This document shows, in pieces, positions 35,496 through 45,548 of a stretch of DNA of 56,717 nucleotides; positions within the stretch are counted from its first letter, which is position 1, and the number at the start of each line of letters is the position of its first letter. Made by a program: the position numbers and the translations under genes. Origin of the DNA: Alphaproteobacteria bacterium (GTDB lineage: Bacteria > Pseudomonadota > Alphaproteobacteria > DSM-16000 > Inquilinaceae); NCBI GenBank assembly GCA_028277405.1, contig JANQGH010000064.1, positions 1-56,717 on the forward strand, read 5' to 3'. A model generated the notes under the pieces. That model was given only the letters and a program-made list of their open reading frames with translations. It searched no databases and was not told the origin of the DNA.

Positions 35496-37862
35496 ATGTC
35501 CGACGAGAAGACCAAGAACAGCCTGCAAGAGGCCGCGCTGCAGTATCATCGCTTGCCGCGCCCCGGCAAGGTCTCGGTGGAGGCAACCAAGCCTCTGACC
35601 ACGCAGCGTGACTTGGCCTTGGCCTATTCGCCGGGTGTCGCCGCGGCGTGCCAGGCCATTGTCGACGATCCAGCGGCCGCCAGCGAGGTCACGTCACGTG
35701 GCAATCTGGTGGCCGTGATCAGCAACGGCACGGCGGTGCTCGGCCTCGGCGCGATCGGCCCGCTGGCGTCAAAGCCCGTGATGGAGGGCAAGGGCGTCCT
35801 GTTCAAGAAATTCGCCGGCATCGACGTCTTCGACATCGAGGTCGACCAGCGCGATCCGGACAAGCTGGTCGAGGTCGTTGCGGCGCTGGAGCCGACTTTC
35901 GGCGCCATTAACCTTGAGGACATCAAGGCGCCGGAATGCTTCGAGGTCGAGGCGCGCCTGCGCGAGCGCATGAACATCCCCGTCTTCCATGACGATCAGC
36001 ACGGCACGGCGATCATCGTCAGTGCCGCGGTCGTCAACGCCTTGCGCGTCGTCGACAAACCGATCGACAAGGTGAAGCTGGTGACGTCCGGGGCAGGGGC
36101 GGCGGCGCTCGCCTGCCTCGATCTTCTGGTGCATCTCGGCCTGCCGATCGAGAACATCATCGTCACGGACATCGAGGGCGTGGTCTATGAGGGCCGCACC
36201 GAACTGATGGACGAACGCAAGGAACGCTACGCCAAGGCCACCGACGCGCGCACCCTGGCCGACGTGATCGACGGGGCCGACATCTTCCTCGGCCTTTCCG
36301 CGCCGGGCGTCTTGAAGCCGGACATGGTTGCGCGCATGGCGGACCGGCCGATCGTCATGGCCCTGGCCAACCCCGTGCCCGAGATCATGCCCGACGAAGT
36401 CAAGGCGGTCCGCCCCGACGCCGTCATCGCCACCGGCCGGTCGGACTTTCCCAACCAGGTCAACAACGTACTTTGCTTTCCGTTCATCTTCCGGGGTGCG
36501 CTCGATGTCGGGGCGACCGCGATCAACCACGAGATGAAGATCGCCTGCGTCTACGCGCTTGCCGACCTGGCGATGCAGGAGGGCACGGACATCGTCGCCA
36601 ACGCCTATGGCGACGCGGAATCCTCCTTCGGCCCCGATTACCTGATCCCGCGGCCCTTCGACCCGCGCCTGATCACCGAACTGGCGCCCGCGGTCGCCAA
36701 GGCGGCGATGGACAGCGGCGTGGCCACCCGGCCGATCGCCGATTTCGAGGCCTACCGGCATCGCCTGGAACAGTTCGTCTACCGGTCCGGCCTGATCATG
36801 AAGCCGGTATTCAGCCGTGCCCGTGAAGAGCCCAAGCGCGTGGTCTATGCAGAAGGCGAGGAGGAGCGGGTGTTGCGCGCCGCCCAGGTCGTGGTCGACG
36901 ACCGTCTCGCCTTTCCCGTGCTGGTCGGAAGGCGTCAGGTGGTCGAGAGCCGGTGCCGAAAGCTGGGCCTGCGCTTGCGCGAAGGCAAGGACTACGAGCT
37001 GGTCGATCCGCAGGACGACCCCCGCTACAACGAGTATTGGCACCTCTATCACCAGCTTATGGCAAGGCGCGGCGTGTCGCCGCCGCGCGCCCGCGAGGTG
37101 GTGCGCACCAACACCACGGTCATCGGTTCTTTGATGGTGCAAAAGCAGGAGGCCGACGCGCTGATCTGCGGTACCTACGGCCCGTATCGCCAGCATCTGC
37201 GCCATATGTTGAGCATCATCGGCCTGCGCACCGGCGTCGCCATGCCGGCGGCCTTGAGCGCCCTGATCGTGCCGCGCGGCACGATCTTCATGACCGACAC
37301 CTACATCAACCCGGATCCGACGCCGGAACAGATCGCCGGTTCCGTCGAACTGGCGACGGAGGAGATGCGGCGCTTCGGCGTGACGCCGAAAGCCGCGCTG
37401 GTCTCGCATTCGAACTTCGGCACGCTGGACACTGGCTCGGCCGTCAAAATGCGCCGGGCGCTCAGCCTGATCCGCCGCCGGCAGCCAGACTTGGACGTCG
37501 ACGGCGAGATGCATGCCGACGCGGCGCTGAACGAGAGCATCCGCAACCGCATCTTCCCGAACTCCACGTTGGAGGGCGAGGCCAACCTGCTGGTCATGCC
37601 CACGCTGGATGCCGCCAACATCGCCTTCAACATGATCAAGGCGATCAACGAGGCGGTGTCGATCGGACCGCTGGTCCTGGGTGCGGCCCGCCCGGCGCAT
37701 GTGCTGACGCCGTCGGTAACGGTGCGCGGCATCGTCAACGTGACCGCCATCGCCTCGGTCGACGCTCAGCTTGCCGGTGCCGTCTGCCCGATCGACCATG
37801 AGGCGCGCGAGGCGTCGATCCTGGCGCTGGAAAGCCTGTCGCGGGAAAGCGCGGCGGTGTGA
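35496..37862 (+). CDS. maeB: NADP-dependent malic enzyme with C-terminal phosphotransacetylase-like domain
   Basis: 788 residues. The malic enzyme part (residues 1 to ~430) shows [33 protein letters not shown] and the nucleotide fold [20 protein letters not shown]. From ~450 to the end a PTA-like domain follows ([40 protein letters not shown]). It decarboxylates malate to pyruvate; the second domain is regulatory (acetyl-CoA) rather than catalytic in studied homologues. The stop overlaps mgtE by 4 bases. Confidence 0.96.
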   Translation: MSDEKTKNSLQEAALQYHRLPRPGKVSVEATKPLTTQRDLALAYSPGVAAACQAIVDDPAAASEVTSRGNLVAVISNGTAVLGLGAIGPLASKPVMEGKGVLFKKFAGIDVFDIEVDQRDPDKLVEVVAALEPTFGAINLEDIKAPECFEVEARLRERMNIPVFHDDQHGTAIIVSAAVVNALRVVDKPIDKVKLVTSGAGAAALACLDLLVHLGLPIENIIVTDIEGVVYEGRTELMDERKERYAKATDARTLADVIDGADIFLGLSAPGVLKPDMVARMADRPIVMALANPVPEIMPDEVKAVRPDAVIATGRSDFPNQVNNVLCFPFIFRGALDVGATAINHEMKIACVYALADLAMQEGTDIVANAYGDAESSFGPDYLIPRPFDPRLITELAPAVAKAAMDSGVATRPIADFEAYRHRLEQFVYRSGLIMKPVFSRAREEPKRVVYAEGEEERVLRAAQVVVDDRLAFPVLVGRRQVVESRCRKLGLRLREGKDYELVDPQDDPRYNEYWHLYHQLMARRGVSPPRAREVVRTNTTVIGSLMVQKQEADALICGTYGPYRQHLRHMLSIIGLRTGVAMPAALSALIVPRGTIFMTDTYINPDPTPEQIAGSVELATEEMRRFGVTPKAALVSHSNFGTLDTGSAVKMRRALSLIRRRQPDLDVDGEMHADAALNESIRNRIFPNSTLEGEANLLVMPTLDAANIAFNMIKAINEAVSIGPLVLGAARPAHVLTPSVTVRGIVNVTAIASVDAQLAGAVCPIDHEAREASILALESLSRESAAV

Positions 37863-39256
37863 ACCAGACGGTCGACCAGCCCGAAACGATGGAGAGCGCG
37901 GGCGACCGCCCGGCGGAGGAGCTGCGCGCGCTGATCGACCGGATCGAGGATGCGCTCGACGCCGGCAAGCTCAATCGGGTTGAGAAGACCATTGCGACCT
38001 TGCATTCGGCCGACCTCGCCGACCTGCTGGAGCAGCTGCACCCCGACGATCGGCGCACCGTCGTCAACCTGATCCGCCCCCAGCTTGGCGACGAGCCGGA
38101 GGTGCTGTCCTACCTGAACGACGAGGTGCGCGACGAAATCGTCGCCCTGCTGCGGCCGGAGGAAGTCGCGACCGTCCTGACGGAGATGGTTACTGACGAC
38201 GCGGTCGCCCTGGTCGAGGATCTTGACGAGGAGGAGCGGGAAGAAATCCTCGCCAGCATGCCGACGTCGGCACGGTTGCTGGTCGAGGAGGGGCTAAGCT
38301 TTCCGGAGGAATCGGCCGGCCGCCTGATGCAGCGCGAGATGGTTGCGGTGCCGATGTTCTGGACCGTCGGCAAGACCATCGATTTTCTGCGCACCAGCGA
38401 TGTCCTGCCGGACGATTTCTACATGATCTTCATGATCGACCCGAAATACCGGCCGGTCGGCGGCGCCTTGCTCAGCCGCGTGCTGCGCTCGCGCCGGTCG
38501 GTGAAGTTGGCCGATCTGATGGATCAAGACGTGCGCACGATCCCGGCGGACATGGACCAGGAGGAGGTCGCGTTCCTGTTCCGGCAATACGGCCTGGTCT
38601 CCGCCCCGGTCGTCGATGACGGCGGCAAGCTGCTCGGCGTCATCACTGTCGACGACGTCGTCAACGTCATCCAGGAGGAAAACCAGGAAGACATGCTGCG
38701 CCTCGGCGGCGTCCAGGAGGAGGACCGCCTGTCCACGGTCGCCAACACCGCGCGCAGCCGGTTCTCCTGGCTTGGCGTCAACTTTCTGACCGCCGTTCTG
38801 GCGTCCGCCGTGATTGCCTTTTTCGAGGCCACGATCGCGCAGGTCGTCGCGCTCGCCGTCTTGATGCCGATCGTCGCCAGCATGGGCGGCAATGCCGGCA
38901 CACAGACCATGACCGTAACAGTACGCGGTCTGGCGACCAAGGAACTGGCGGGCCGCAGCGCCCGGCGCATGGTCGTGAAGGAGATCGCGGTGGGCGCCAT
39001 CAACGGCGTCCTGTTCGCGGTCGTCGTCGGGGCCGTTGCCGCGCTTTGGTTCAGCGATCCTGGTATCGGCTTTGTCATTGGCCTGGCCATGATCATCACA
39101 CTGATCGTGGCCGGCCTGTCCGGCGCGGTCATCCCGCTCGTGCTTGAGCGCCTGAACATCGACCCGGCGGTGGCCTCCGGTGTCTTCCTGACCACCGTCA
39201 CCGACGTGGTCGGCTTCTTCACCTTCCTAGGGCTGGCGGCATGGATACTGCTGTAA
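37859..39256 (+). CDS. mgtE: Magnesium transporter MgtE
   Basis: 465 residues, GTG start overlapping maeB (GTGA). MgtE N domain (TLHSADLADLLEQLHPDDRR), two CBS domains (LMQREMVAVPMFWTVGKTID; APVVDDGGKLLGVITVDDVV) and five membrane segments with the pore motif PIVASMGGNAGTQTMTV. It is a Mg2+ channel gated by Mg2+ at the cytosolic domains. The last 16 bases overlap the thioesterase gene. Confidence 0.94.
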   Translation: MNQTVDQPETMESAGDRPAEELRALIDRIEDALDAGKLNRVEKTIATLHSADLADLLEQLHPDDRRTVVNLIRPQLGDEPEVLSYLNDEVRDEIVALLRPEEVATVLTEMVTDDAVALVEDLDEEEREEILASMPTSARLLVEEGLSFPEESAGRLMQREMVAVPMFWTVGKTIDFLRTSDVLPDDFYMIFMIDPKYRPVGGALLSRVLRSRRSVKLADLMDQDVRTIPADMDQEEVAFLFRQYGLVSAPVVDDGGKLLGVITVDDVVNVIQEENQEDMLRLGGVQEEDRLSTVANTARSRFSWLGVNFLTAVLASAVIAFFEATIAQVVALAVLMPIVASMGGNAGTQTMTVTVRGLATKELAGRSARRMVVKEIAVGAINGVLFAVVVGAVAALWFSDPGIGFVIGLAMIITLIVAGLSGAVIPLVLERLNIDPAVASGVFLTTVTDVVGFFTFLGLAAWILL

Positions 39257-39684
39257 CCTCAAACGAAACCGAGGCGAGGGTTCGCGCCATCGCCGATGGC
39301 ATGCCGGTGTTGGGCAAGTTGGGGATCACGGTCGACAGCGTCGGGGACGGCACGGCAACCATGTCGATGCCGTCCCAGCCGGATCTGTCGCAGCAGCACG
39401 GCTATCAGCATGCCGGGATCACCACATTGCTGGCCGACACGACGGGCGGTTTGGCGGCCGCCACCATGATGCCGGAAGGCACCAACGTTCTTGCCGTCGA
39501 GTTCAAGATCAACTTGCTGGCGCCGGCGCGCGGCGATCGTTTCCGGGCCGAGGGGCGCGTGCTGCGCCCCGGCCGGACCTTGACCGTAGTCGAGGTCGAC
39601 GTCTTTGCCGACACGGGCGAGCGCGCGACGCTGATCGCCAGGATGCAGCAAACCTGCATCTGCATTCCTGATCGACGGGGTTAA
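39241..39684 (+). CDS. PaaI-type acyl-CoA thioesterase (hotdog fold)
   Basis: 147 residues. The hotdog signature is HAGITTLLADTTGGLAAATM followed by VLAVEFKINLLAPARGDRFR and a C-terminal strand ATLIARMQQTC. It probably hydrolyses an acyl- or phenylacyl-CoA; specificity is open. It starts inside the end of mgtE (16-base overlap). Confidence 0.85.
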   Translation: MDTAVTSNETEARVRAIADGMPVLGKLGITVDSVGDGTATMSMPSQPDLSQQHGYQHAGITTLLADTTGGLAAATMMPEGTNVLAVEFKINLLAPARGDRFRAEGRVLRPGRTLTVVEVDVFADTGERATLIARMQQTCICIPDRRG

Positions 39685-39688
39685 GCGC

Positions 39689-39979
39689 ATGTCCAAGAAC
39701 GACGATGGGAAGACCGAGGATCCGTTGGTCGCGTACATTCTGGAGCGGGCCGGCGAGGCCGACGCCCCGACGCCCGCCGACATCGCGCGCGGCTTCGCGA
39801 TTGGGCGGGTGAAGCCCAAGGACGGGCCGGACGCGTGGCGGCGCTATCTGAACCCCGTCAAACAGCAGATCCTGCATCTGGCGCGCCAAGGCCGCATCCA
39901 CGTCCTGCGCAATGGCAAAAAAGTCGACCCCAAAGACGCGCGGGGGGTGACGCGCATCCGCTTGGCGGACACTATATAG
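39689..39979 (+). CDS. DUF3253 family protein
   Basis: 96 residues, basic C-terminus. Helix-turn-helix-like spacing is seen in [40 protein letters not shown] and [18 protein letters not shown], typical of DUF3253. The fold suggests a winged helix and possible nucleic-acid binding; function unknown. It is 4 bases after the thioesterase gene and 26 bases before ivd. Confidence 0.75.
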   Translation: MSKNDDGKTEDPLVAYILERAGEADAPTPADIARGFAIGRVKPKDGPDAWRRYLNPVKQQILHLARQGRIHVLRNGKKVDPKDARGVTRIRLADTI

Positions 39980-40005
39980 AAACACATGTCCAAGGGCCGC
40001 CTGCC

Positions 40006-41178
40006 ATGATCCCGAACAGCTTGCCGTCGCTCAACTTCGATCTGGGCGACACGGCGGACATGTTGCGCGACACGGTCTTGAGCTTCGCCTCCGACGAAAT
40101 CGCGCCGCGCGCGGCCGCAATCGACGAGGCCAACGATTTCCCCACCGACCTTTGGCAGAAGATGGGCGCGCTTGGCTTGCTCGGGATCACGGTGGAAGAG
40201 GAGTATGGCGGCTCCGGCATGGGTTATCTGGAGCACATCGTGGCGATGGAGGAGGTCAGCCGGGCGTCGGGCGCGGTCGGGCTGTCCTACGGCGCCCATT
40301 CCAATCTCTGCGTCAACCAGTTGCGCCTGAACGGCAGCGAGGAGCAGCGCGAGCGCTATCTGCCGAAACTGATCTCCGGCGAGCATGTCGGCGCGCTGGC
40401 CATGTCGGAACCAGGTGCCGGTTCCGACGTGGTCGGCATGCGCACGCGGGCGGAGAAGAAGGGCGACCGCTACGTCATCAACGGCAGCAAGATGTGGATC
40501 ACCAACGGCCCCGACGCCGATACGCTGGTGATTTACGCCAAGACCGACCCGGCGGCCGGCCCGCGCGGCATCACCGCCTTCATCATCGAAAAGGGCATGA
40601 CGGGCTTCAACCCGGCCCAGAAGCTGGACAAGCTGGGCATGCGAGGCTCCAACACCAGCGAACTGGTGTTCACGGACTGCGAGGTGCCGGAGGAAAACGT
40701 GCTTGGCAAGGAGGGCACGGGCGTCAAGGTCTTGATGTCCGGCCTCGACTACGAGCGCGCCGTGTTGGCGGCAGGCCCTTTGGGCATTATGCAGGCCTGC
40801 ATGGATGTGGTCGTGCCCTACGTGCATGAGCGCAAGCAGTTCGGCCAGCCAATTGGCGAGTTTCAGCTCATGCAAGGCAAGCTGGCCGACATGTATGTGA
40901 CCATGAACGCGGCCAAGGCTTACGTCTATGCGGTCGGCAAGGCGTGCGACCGGGGCGAGGTCACCCGCAAGGACGCTGCTGGCGCCATCCTCCACGCGGC
41001 GGAACGGGCGACCTGGATGGCCTTGCAGGCGATCCAGTGCCTGGGCGGCTATGGCTATGTGAACGAGTATCCCACGGGCCGCCTGCTGCGCGACGCCAAG
41101 CTCTACGAGATCGGCGCCGGCACGTCGGAGATCCGACGCATGCTGATCGGCCGTGAGCTGATGAGCGAGACACGATAA
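40006..41178 (+). CDS. ivd: Isovaleryl-CoA dehydrogenase
   Basis: 390 residues. Strong similarity in pattern to known IVDs: [40 protein letters not shown] with the catalytic Glu placed as in IVD (rather than near the C-terminus as in other acyl-CoA dehydrogenases), and [20 protein letters not shown]. It is the FAD enzyme of leucine breakdown. ATG 40006 is chosen over in-frame starts inside the previous gene. The remaining leucine pathway genes are not in the window. Confidence 0.93.
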   Translation: MIPNSLPSLNFDLGDTADMLRDTVLSFASDEIAPRAAAIDEANDFPTDLWQKMGALGLLGITVEEEYGGSGMGYLEHIVAMEEVSRASGAVGLSYGAHSNLCVNQLRLNGSEEQRERYLPKLISGEHVGALAMSEPGAGSDVVGMRTRAEKKGDRYVINGSKMWITNGPDADTLVIYAKTDPAAGPRGITAFIIEKGMTGFNPAQKLDKLGMRGSNTSELVFTDCEVPEENVLGKEGTGVKVLMSGLDYERAVLAAGPLGIMQACMDVVVPYVHERKQFGQPIGEFQLMQGKLADMYVTMNAAKAYVYAVGKACDRGEVTRKDAAGAILHAAERATWMALQAIQCLGGYGYVNEYPTGRLLRDAKLYEIGAGTSEIRRMLIGRELMSETR

Positions 41179-41297
41179 TCGCCGCCGAACCGCGTCTTCG
41201 CACGTTTTTCGCGCACGTCCGGGAATAATCCGGGCGCCCCGCTGTTCTCCCGATGATCCAGGCCGCACCCAACGGCCAGACATCTGGAGAACAGACA

Positions 41298-41939
41298 ATG
41301 AAACGCCTTTTGGTCCTCGCACTCGCCTTGCCCATCTCCGCCTGCTCGGCCGGCGGGTTCGAACTCCCGTCCTTCGGCTTCGGCTCGTCGACCCGGCCGG
41401 ACACCCAGCCCCTGACCCAGCCGATCGCCCAGGTCGCCCAGGCGCCGATCAGCAATCTGGGCACGATGACCGCGACCAACCTGATGGATGGTCGCACCAT
41501 CTCCTTTTCCACCAGGGCCTATGGCAATGGCGCACGGGTCAGCGAAAGCAACGGCTGTACCTGGACGCGGGCGAATGACTGGTTCTCGCCGTCCGACAGT
41601 TGGGCGAATTGCGGCGACTCCCGCAACTGGCACACGGGCCAGGCGACTGTCCGCCAGCTCGACTCGCTCTATCCGCTTCAGGTCGGCAGCGTTGGCCGAT
41701 ACGAACGGCAGGCGCGGTCCCACACCGGTCGCAGCTACACGCGCGAAACGCGCTGTGAAGTGACCGACGCCGTCGAGGTCTTACGGCCGGGTCACGGCGC
41801 GACCCCCGCCTACGTCGTTGAGTGCGACAACACCCGCCGAACCCGCACCACCTGGTACGCACCGGGCGAGGGGCCGATCGCCTACCGCGAAACCCATCAC
41901 CGCAACGGCTTGGAGGAGGCCTGGGTGCGGACCGACTAA
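41298..41939 (+). CDS. Unknown lipoprotein, 213 residues
   Basis: Signal peptide MKRLLVLALALPISAC with the lipobox ISAC, then a low-complexity linker (Pro/Gln/Thr) and a domain containing GCTWTRANDWFSPSDSWANC and AYVVECDNTRRTRTTWYAPG. No family is recognised. Its stop codon overlaps the stop of the convergent oxygenase gene by 3 bases (41937-41939 and 41936-41938 share 41937-41938). Confidence 0.75.
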   Translation: MKRLLVLALALPISACSAGGFELPSFGFGSSTRPDTQPLTQPIAQVAQAPISNLGTMTATNLMDGRTISFSTRAYGNGARVSESNGCTWTRANDWFSPSDSWANCGDSRNWHTGQATVRQLDSLYPLQVGSVGRYERQARSHTGRSYTRETRCEVTDAVEVLRPGHGATPAYVVECDNTRRTRTTWYAPGEGPIAYRETHHRNGLEEAWVRTD

Positions 41940-43111
41940 TCCTCGCCGTGCCAGGCCAGACTCCCTTGGCTGACCAGTTCCGCCAGCAGCCCCCACAGCT
42001 CCGGCTCGTCTTGCCAGCGTGACAGCCGCGTCTGCTCGATGGTTTCGGACACGCAGAGCGCGGCCGCCAGGTCTGCATCGGTCTGGCGGCAAACCCCGTC
42101 GACGCACAGCAGTGCGTCGGTGCCGAGCGCAAGATGGGCCCAGCGGCTGCCCAACACGCGTTCAAGGGTATCGCCGGCACCGATACGCGCGCTTATCGTC
42201 GCGGGCTCTATCTGCTTGTCCGGCATCGTCGGCGGCACGCGCGGTTCGGTGACCAGTTCGCCGATGGCTTGCCGCAGCAAGGCGGGGGTGTCGAGCTGGC
42301 GTTGAAGCAGCGTTGTCATGGCGGCAACAGCCTCGTCGCCGATCAGGGTCGGATCGGCGGGCCGGGTCATGCCGGGGTCGGCGTAACGTGGCGCCGTATC
42401 GCCCTGATACTCGGCAAATTCCGCCACCGCGTCGGCAAACCGGCTCGCCAGGTCGGCGACGCCGGGGGCGCGAAAGCCGATCGAGAAGGTCAGGCAAGCA
42501 TCGTCGACCGCCACCCCCTCATGCGCGACGCCGGGCGGCAGATAGAGGATGTCGCCAGGTTCCAGAATGGCCTCATGGGTGGGTTCGAAGGTTTCCAAGA
42601 TGCGCAGATCGAGATCGGCGCGGAAGGCCAGGCTGGACCCGGATCGAGAACCGTAGCGCCAGCGCCGTTTGCCGGCGGCCTGCAGCAGAAACACGTCGTA
42701 CTGGTCGATATGCGGGCCCACGCCGCCCGCGCTTACGGCGTGCGAAACCATGATGTCGTCAAGGCGCCAGGTGGGCAGGAAGTCGAACGCGGTGACGAGG
42801 TCGGCAACCGCCGGCAGCCACGCGTCGACCGCTTGAACGAGCAAGGTCCAGCCTTCGGCCGGCATGTCGTCGAAGTCGGCCTGGTTGAACGGGCCATGGT
42901 GCACGGTCCATGACGGCTCGCCATCAGGCTCATGAACAACCAGTCGCGCGTCAACCTCGTCCTGACAGGCCAGTTCGGCCAGATCATGCGGCGTGATCGG
43001 GCTTTGAAACCCGGGCAAGGCCTGGCGCCAAAGCCACGGTTCGCGCTGCCAGTAACGCTCAAGGAACCGATCGGGCGACAGCTCTCGCCAATCGAGACGG
43101 GCAGGCGGCAT
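41936..43111 (-). CDS. roxA: JmjC/cupin ribosomal protein oxygenase (RoxA/YcfD type)
   Basis: 391 residues. It opens with a YcfD-like N-terminus (FLERYWQREPWLWRQALPGF). The Fe(II) ligands are His134 and Asp136 in VGPHIDQYDVFLLQAAGKRRW and His197 in LYLPPGVAHEGVAVDD. A C-terminal winged-helix-like part follows. In E. coli this enzyme hydroxylates L16 at Arg81; the corresponding Arg82 is present in the L16 of this window. ATG 43111 is preferred to an upstream GTG. Confidence 0.9.
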   Translation of the reverse strand: MPPARLDWRELSPDRFLERYWQREPWLWRQALPGFQSPITPHDLAELACQDEVDARLVVHEPDGEPSWTVHHGPFNQADFDDMPAEGWTLLVQAVDAWLPAVADLVTAFDFLPTWRLDDIMVSHAVSAGGVGPHIDQYDVFLLQAAGKRRWRYGSRSGSSLAFRADLDLRILETFEPTHEAILEPGDILYLPPGVAHEGVAVDDACLTFSIGFRAPGVADLASRFADAVAEFAEYQGDTAPRYADPGMTRPADPTLIGDEAVAAMTTLLQRQLDTPALLRQAIGELVTEPRVPPTMPDKQIEPATISARIGAGDTLERVLGSRWAHLALGTDALLCVDGVCRQTDADLAAALCVSETIEQTRLSRWQDEPELWGLLAELVSQGSLAWHGED

Positions 43112-43165
43112 TGTGCCTCCAGGCGCTTCGGAACTACGGTGCTTCCGCATGAAGTGGCGGAAGCG

Positions 43166-43807
43166 ATGACACCCGGTCAGATTATCATACTGAACGGCGC
43201 CCCGAGATCGGGGAAGTCCAGCATTGTCGCGGCCATCCAGGAAGCCTTCGATGGGCCTTGGATGAGCCTTGGCGTCGATATGGTCAAGGAGCGGGCGACG
43301 CCCAAGCGCTATCAGCCTGGCATCGGCCTCCGGCCCGGCGGCGAGCGGCCCGATCTGGAAGACCTCGTGGTCACCCTATATGCGGCGCTCTACCAGTCCA
43401 TCGCCGCCCACAGCCGGCTCGGCCTCAACGTCGTGGTCGATGTCGGCCATCATGATGCCTATTCGACGCCGCGCCAGATCCTGGCGGACAGTGCGCGACG
43501 CCTTGCCGGCCTGCCGGTGCTGTTCGTCGGCGTCCGCTGTCCGATCGACGAGATCATGGCCAGGCGCAAGGCCGCGCAGCACTCAGGCGATGAAACCTAC
43601 CTTGCTGGAACCGACGACGACCCCGTTCCCGAGGCCGTTCGCCGGTGGCAAGAGGCCGTGCATGATCCCGGCATATACGACCTTGAGGTCGACACCTCGC
43701 AATTGAGCCCTTTGCAGTCCGCGGAGGCCATCCGCCGACACCTTGCCAACGGGCCGCCGCCCATGGCATTCGACCAATTGGCCCGACGCGCTGTATCGGA
43801 GGATTGA
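43166..43807 (+). CDS. P-loop kinase of the chloramphenicol phosphotransferase type
   Basis: 213 residues. Walker A IILNGAPRSGKSSIVAAIQE lies at residues 6-25. VVDVGHHDAYSTPRQILADS and VLFVGVRCPIDEIMARRKAA match the CPT family of small phosphotransferases. Real chloramphenicol resistance is not implied; most chromosomal members have unknown substrates. A GTG at 43139 is a possible earlier start. The gene is followed directly by a MaoC-domain gene. Confidence 0.75.
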   Translation: MTPGQIIILNGAPRSGKSSIVAAIQEAFDGPWMSLGVDMVKERATPKRYQPGIGLRPGGERPDLEDLVVTLYAALYQSIAAHSRLGLNVVVDVGHHDAYSTPRQILADSARRLAGLPVLFVGVRCPIDEIMARRKAAQHSGDETYLAGTDDDPVPEAVRRWQEAVHDPGIYDLEVDTSQLSPLQSAEAIRRHLANGPPPMAFDQLARRAVSED

Positions 43808-43808
43808 C

Positions 43809-44267
43809 GTGCTGGACCACTGGCCGCGCACATTCGAGGATTTTGCCGTCGGCGACCGTGTGGCGACCGGGTCGCTGACGGTCACGGAAGAGGAGATCGA
43901 CGCATTCTGCCGCAGCTTCGACCCTCAGCCGCATCATCTGGACCTGGACATTGCCGATGCCAGCCTGTTGGGCGGCGTGGCGGCCAGTGGCTGGCACACG
44001 GCGGCCCTGACCATGCGGCTGATCGTCGACGGCAAGATCCTGGGCGGCTCGCCGATCATCGGCGTCGGCGTACAGAACCTGCGGTGGCCCAAGCCGCTGC
44101 GCGCCGGCGACCGTCTGCGCGCCGAGGCGGAGGTGGTGAAGGTCACGCCATCACGCTCGGGCGCGCCGCGCGGCACGTTACTGTTAAACATTAAGACATA
44201 TGATCAGAACGATGAAATTGTTATTGAAATGGATACCACGGTCGTGCTGCCGACGCGCGATCAATGA
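43809..44267 (+). CDS. MaoC-domain (R)-hydratase-like protein
   Basis: 152 residues, GTG start with GGAGGA 5 bases upstream. Hotdog fold with TFEDFAVGDRVATGSLTVTE, FCRSFDPQPHHLDLDIADAS and GWHTAALTMRLIVDGKILGG, as in MaoC-like dehydratases that hydrate enoyl-CoA. The catalytic Asp and His occur in the second segment. The 3' end (about 44180-44235) is AT-rich with codons such as TTA and ATT, unlike the rest of the gene. Confidence 0.83.
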   Translation: MLDHWPRTFEDFAVGDRVATGSLTVTEEEIDAFCRSFDPQPHHLDLDIADASLLGGVAASGWHTAALTMRLIVDGKILGGSPIIGVGVQNLRWPKPLRAGDRLRAEAEVVKVTPSRSGAPRGTLLLNIKTYDQNDEIVIEMDTTVVLPTRDQ

Positions 44268-44345
44268 CGATCGCGCTTGGCGCCGAACCGGCGTGTGACC
44301 ACATCGATGACAGCACCCTGACGACCGAACCTCTTGGAGGCTGAT

Positions 44346-45548
44346 ATGGCTGCAGAGCCGAGCAAGGACCCCATCGTCATCGTTGCCGCCGCGCGAACGC
44401 CAATGGGTGGCTTTCAAGGCGCCTTGAAGGACGTAAAGGCGACGGAGCTGGGGTCGGTTGCCGTGCGTGCGGCGCTGAAGCGTGCGGGCCTGAATGGCGA
44501 GGATGTCGACGAGGTCACCATGGGCTGCGTCCTGCCCGCCGGCCTCGGCCAGGCCCCGGCGCGCCAGGCGTCGAAAGGCGCTGGTGTTCCGGACAGCGTC
44601 GGCTGCACGACGGTCAACAAGATGTGCGGGTCGGGCATGAAGGCGACCATGCTTGCCCATGATGCCGTGGCGCTCGGCACGGCCGACATCGCCATCGCCG
44701 GCGGGCTGGAGAGCATGACCAACGCGCCCTACCTGCTGGACCGGGCGCGCCAGGGCTATCGCATGGGCCATGGACGGGTGCTGGACCACATGTTCCTGGA
44801 CGGGCTGGAGGATGCTTACGAGCCGGGTCGTCTGATGGGCACCTTCGCCGAGGACACGGCCCAACACTATCAGTTCACCCGCGAGGCCCAGGACGGCTTC
44901 GCCATCGAAAGCCTGAACCGGGCGCGCAAGGCGACCGAAGATGGCAGCTTCGCCGGCCAGATCGCGCCGGTGACCGTCAAGTCCCGTAAGGGCGAGATGG
45001 AGGTCACGGTCGACGAACAGCCGATGAACGCGCGGCCCGATAAGATCCCGAACCTGAAACCGGCCTTTCGCCCGGACGGCACCGTGACGGCGGCCAATTC
45101 CAGCTCGATCTCCGACGGGGCGGCCGCCCTGCTGCTGACCCGCCGTTCGGTCGCCGAGGCGCGGGGCCTGCCGATCCTGGCGGAGGTCAAGGGGCATGCC
45201 AGCCACGCCCAGGCCCCGGCCTGGTTCACCACCGCGCCGATCGGGGCGATCACCAAGCTGATGGACAAGGTCGGCTGGCAGACCGGCGACGTCGACCTCT
45301 ATGAGATCAACGAGGCCTTTGCCGTCGTCACGATGGCGGCGATGCGCGATCTCGACCTGCCAGCCGACAAGGTGAATGTCCATGGCGGCGCCTGTGCGCT
45401 GGGCCACCCGATCGGTGCCTCGGGCGCCCGCATCCTGGTCACATTGCTGGCCGCGCTAGAGCAGTATGACGCCAAGCGGGGCGTGGCGTCGCTCTGCATC
45501 GGCGGCGGCGAGGCGACCGCGATCGCGGTGGAACGGGTGGCGGCATGA
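44346..45548 (+). CDS. Thiolase (acetyl-CoA acetyltransferase)
   Basis: 400 residues. Catalytic Cys in NKMCGSGMKATMLAHDAVAL, His in HGGACALGHPIGASGARILV and the C-terminal Cys in SLCIGGGEATAIAVERVA are all present. It condenses two acetyl-CoA or cleaves acetoacetyl-CoA; a role in ketone or polyhydroxyalkanoate metabolism cannot be decided. GGAGG lies 6 bases before ATG 44346. It overlaps the RidA gene by 4 bases. Confidence 0.94.
   Translation: MAAEPSKDPIVIVAAARTPMGGFQGALKDVKATELGSVAVRAALKRAGLNGEDVDEVTMGCVLPAGLGQAPARQASKGAGVPDSVGCTTVNKMCGSGMKATMLAHDAVALGTADIAIAGGLESMTNAPYLLDRARQGYRMGHGRVLDHMFLDGLEDAYEPGRLMGTFAEDTAQHYQFTREAQDGFAIESLNRARKATEDGSFAGQIAPVTVKSRKGEMEVTVDEQPMNARPDKIPNLKPAFRPDGTVTAANSSSISDGAAALLLTRRSVAEARGLPILAEVKGHASHAQAPAWFTTAPIGAITKLMDKVGWQTGDVDLYEINEAFAVVTMAAMRDLDLPADKVNVHGGACALGHPIGASGARILVTLLAALEQYDAKRGVASLCIGGGEATAIAVERVAA

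Noticed and set aside
35769..37799. Very long open frame (676 codons) on the minus strand opposite maeB
   Set aside because: Antisense frames stay open by chance in GC-rich genes; the translation is His/Asp/Arg-rich low complexity and the plus-strand maeB is certain. The same applies to long antisense frames at 22683-23948 and 31098-32735.
43166..43807. Chloramphenicol resistance gene
   Set aside because: The protein belongs to the CPT-like P-loop family, but most chromosomal members have other, unknown substrates; no resistance context is visible.
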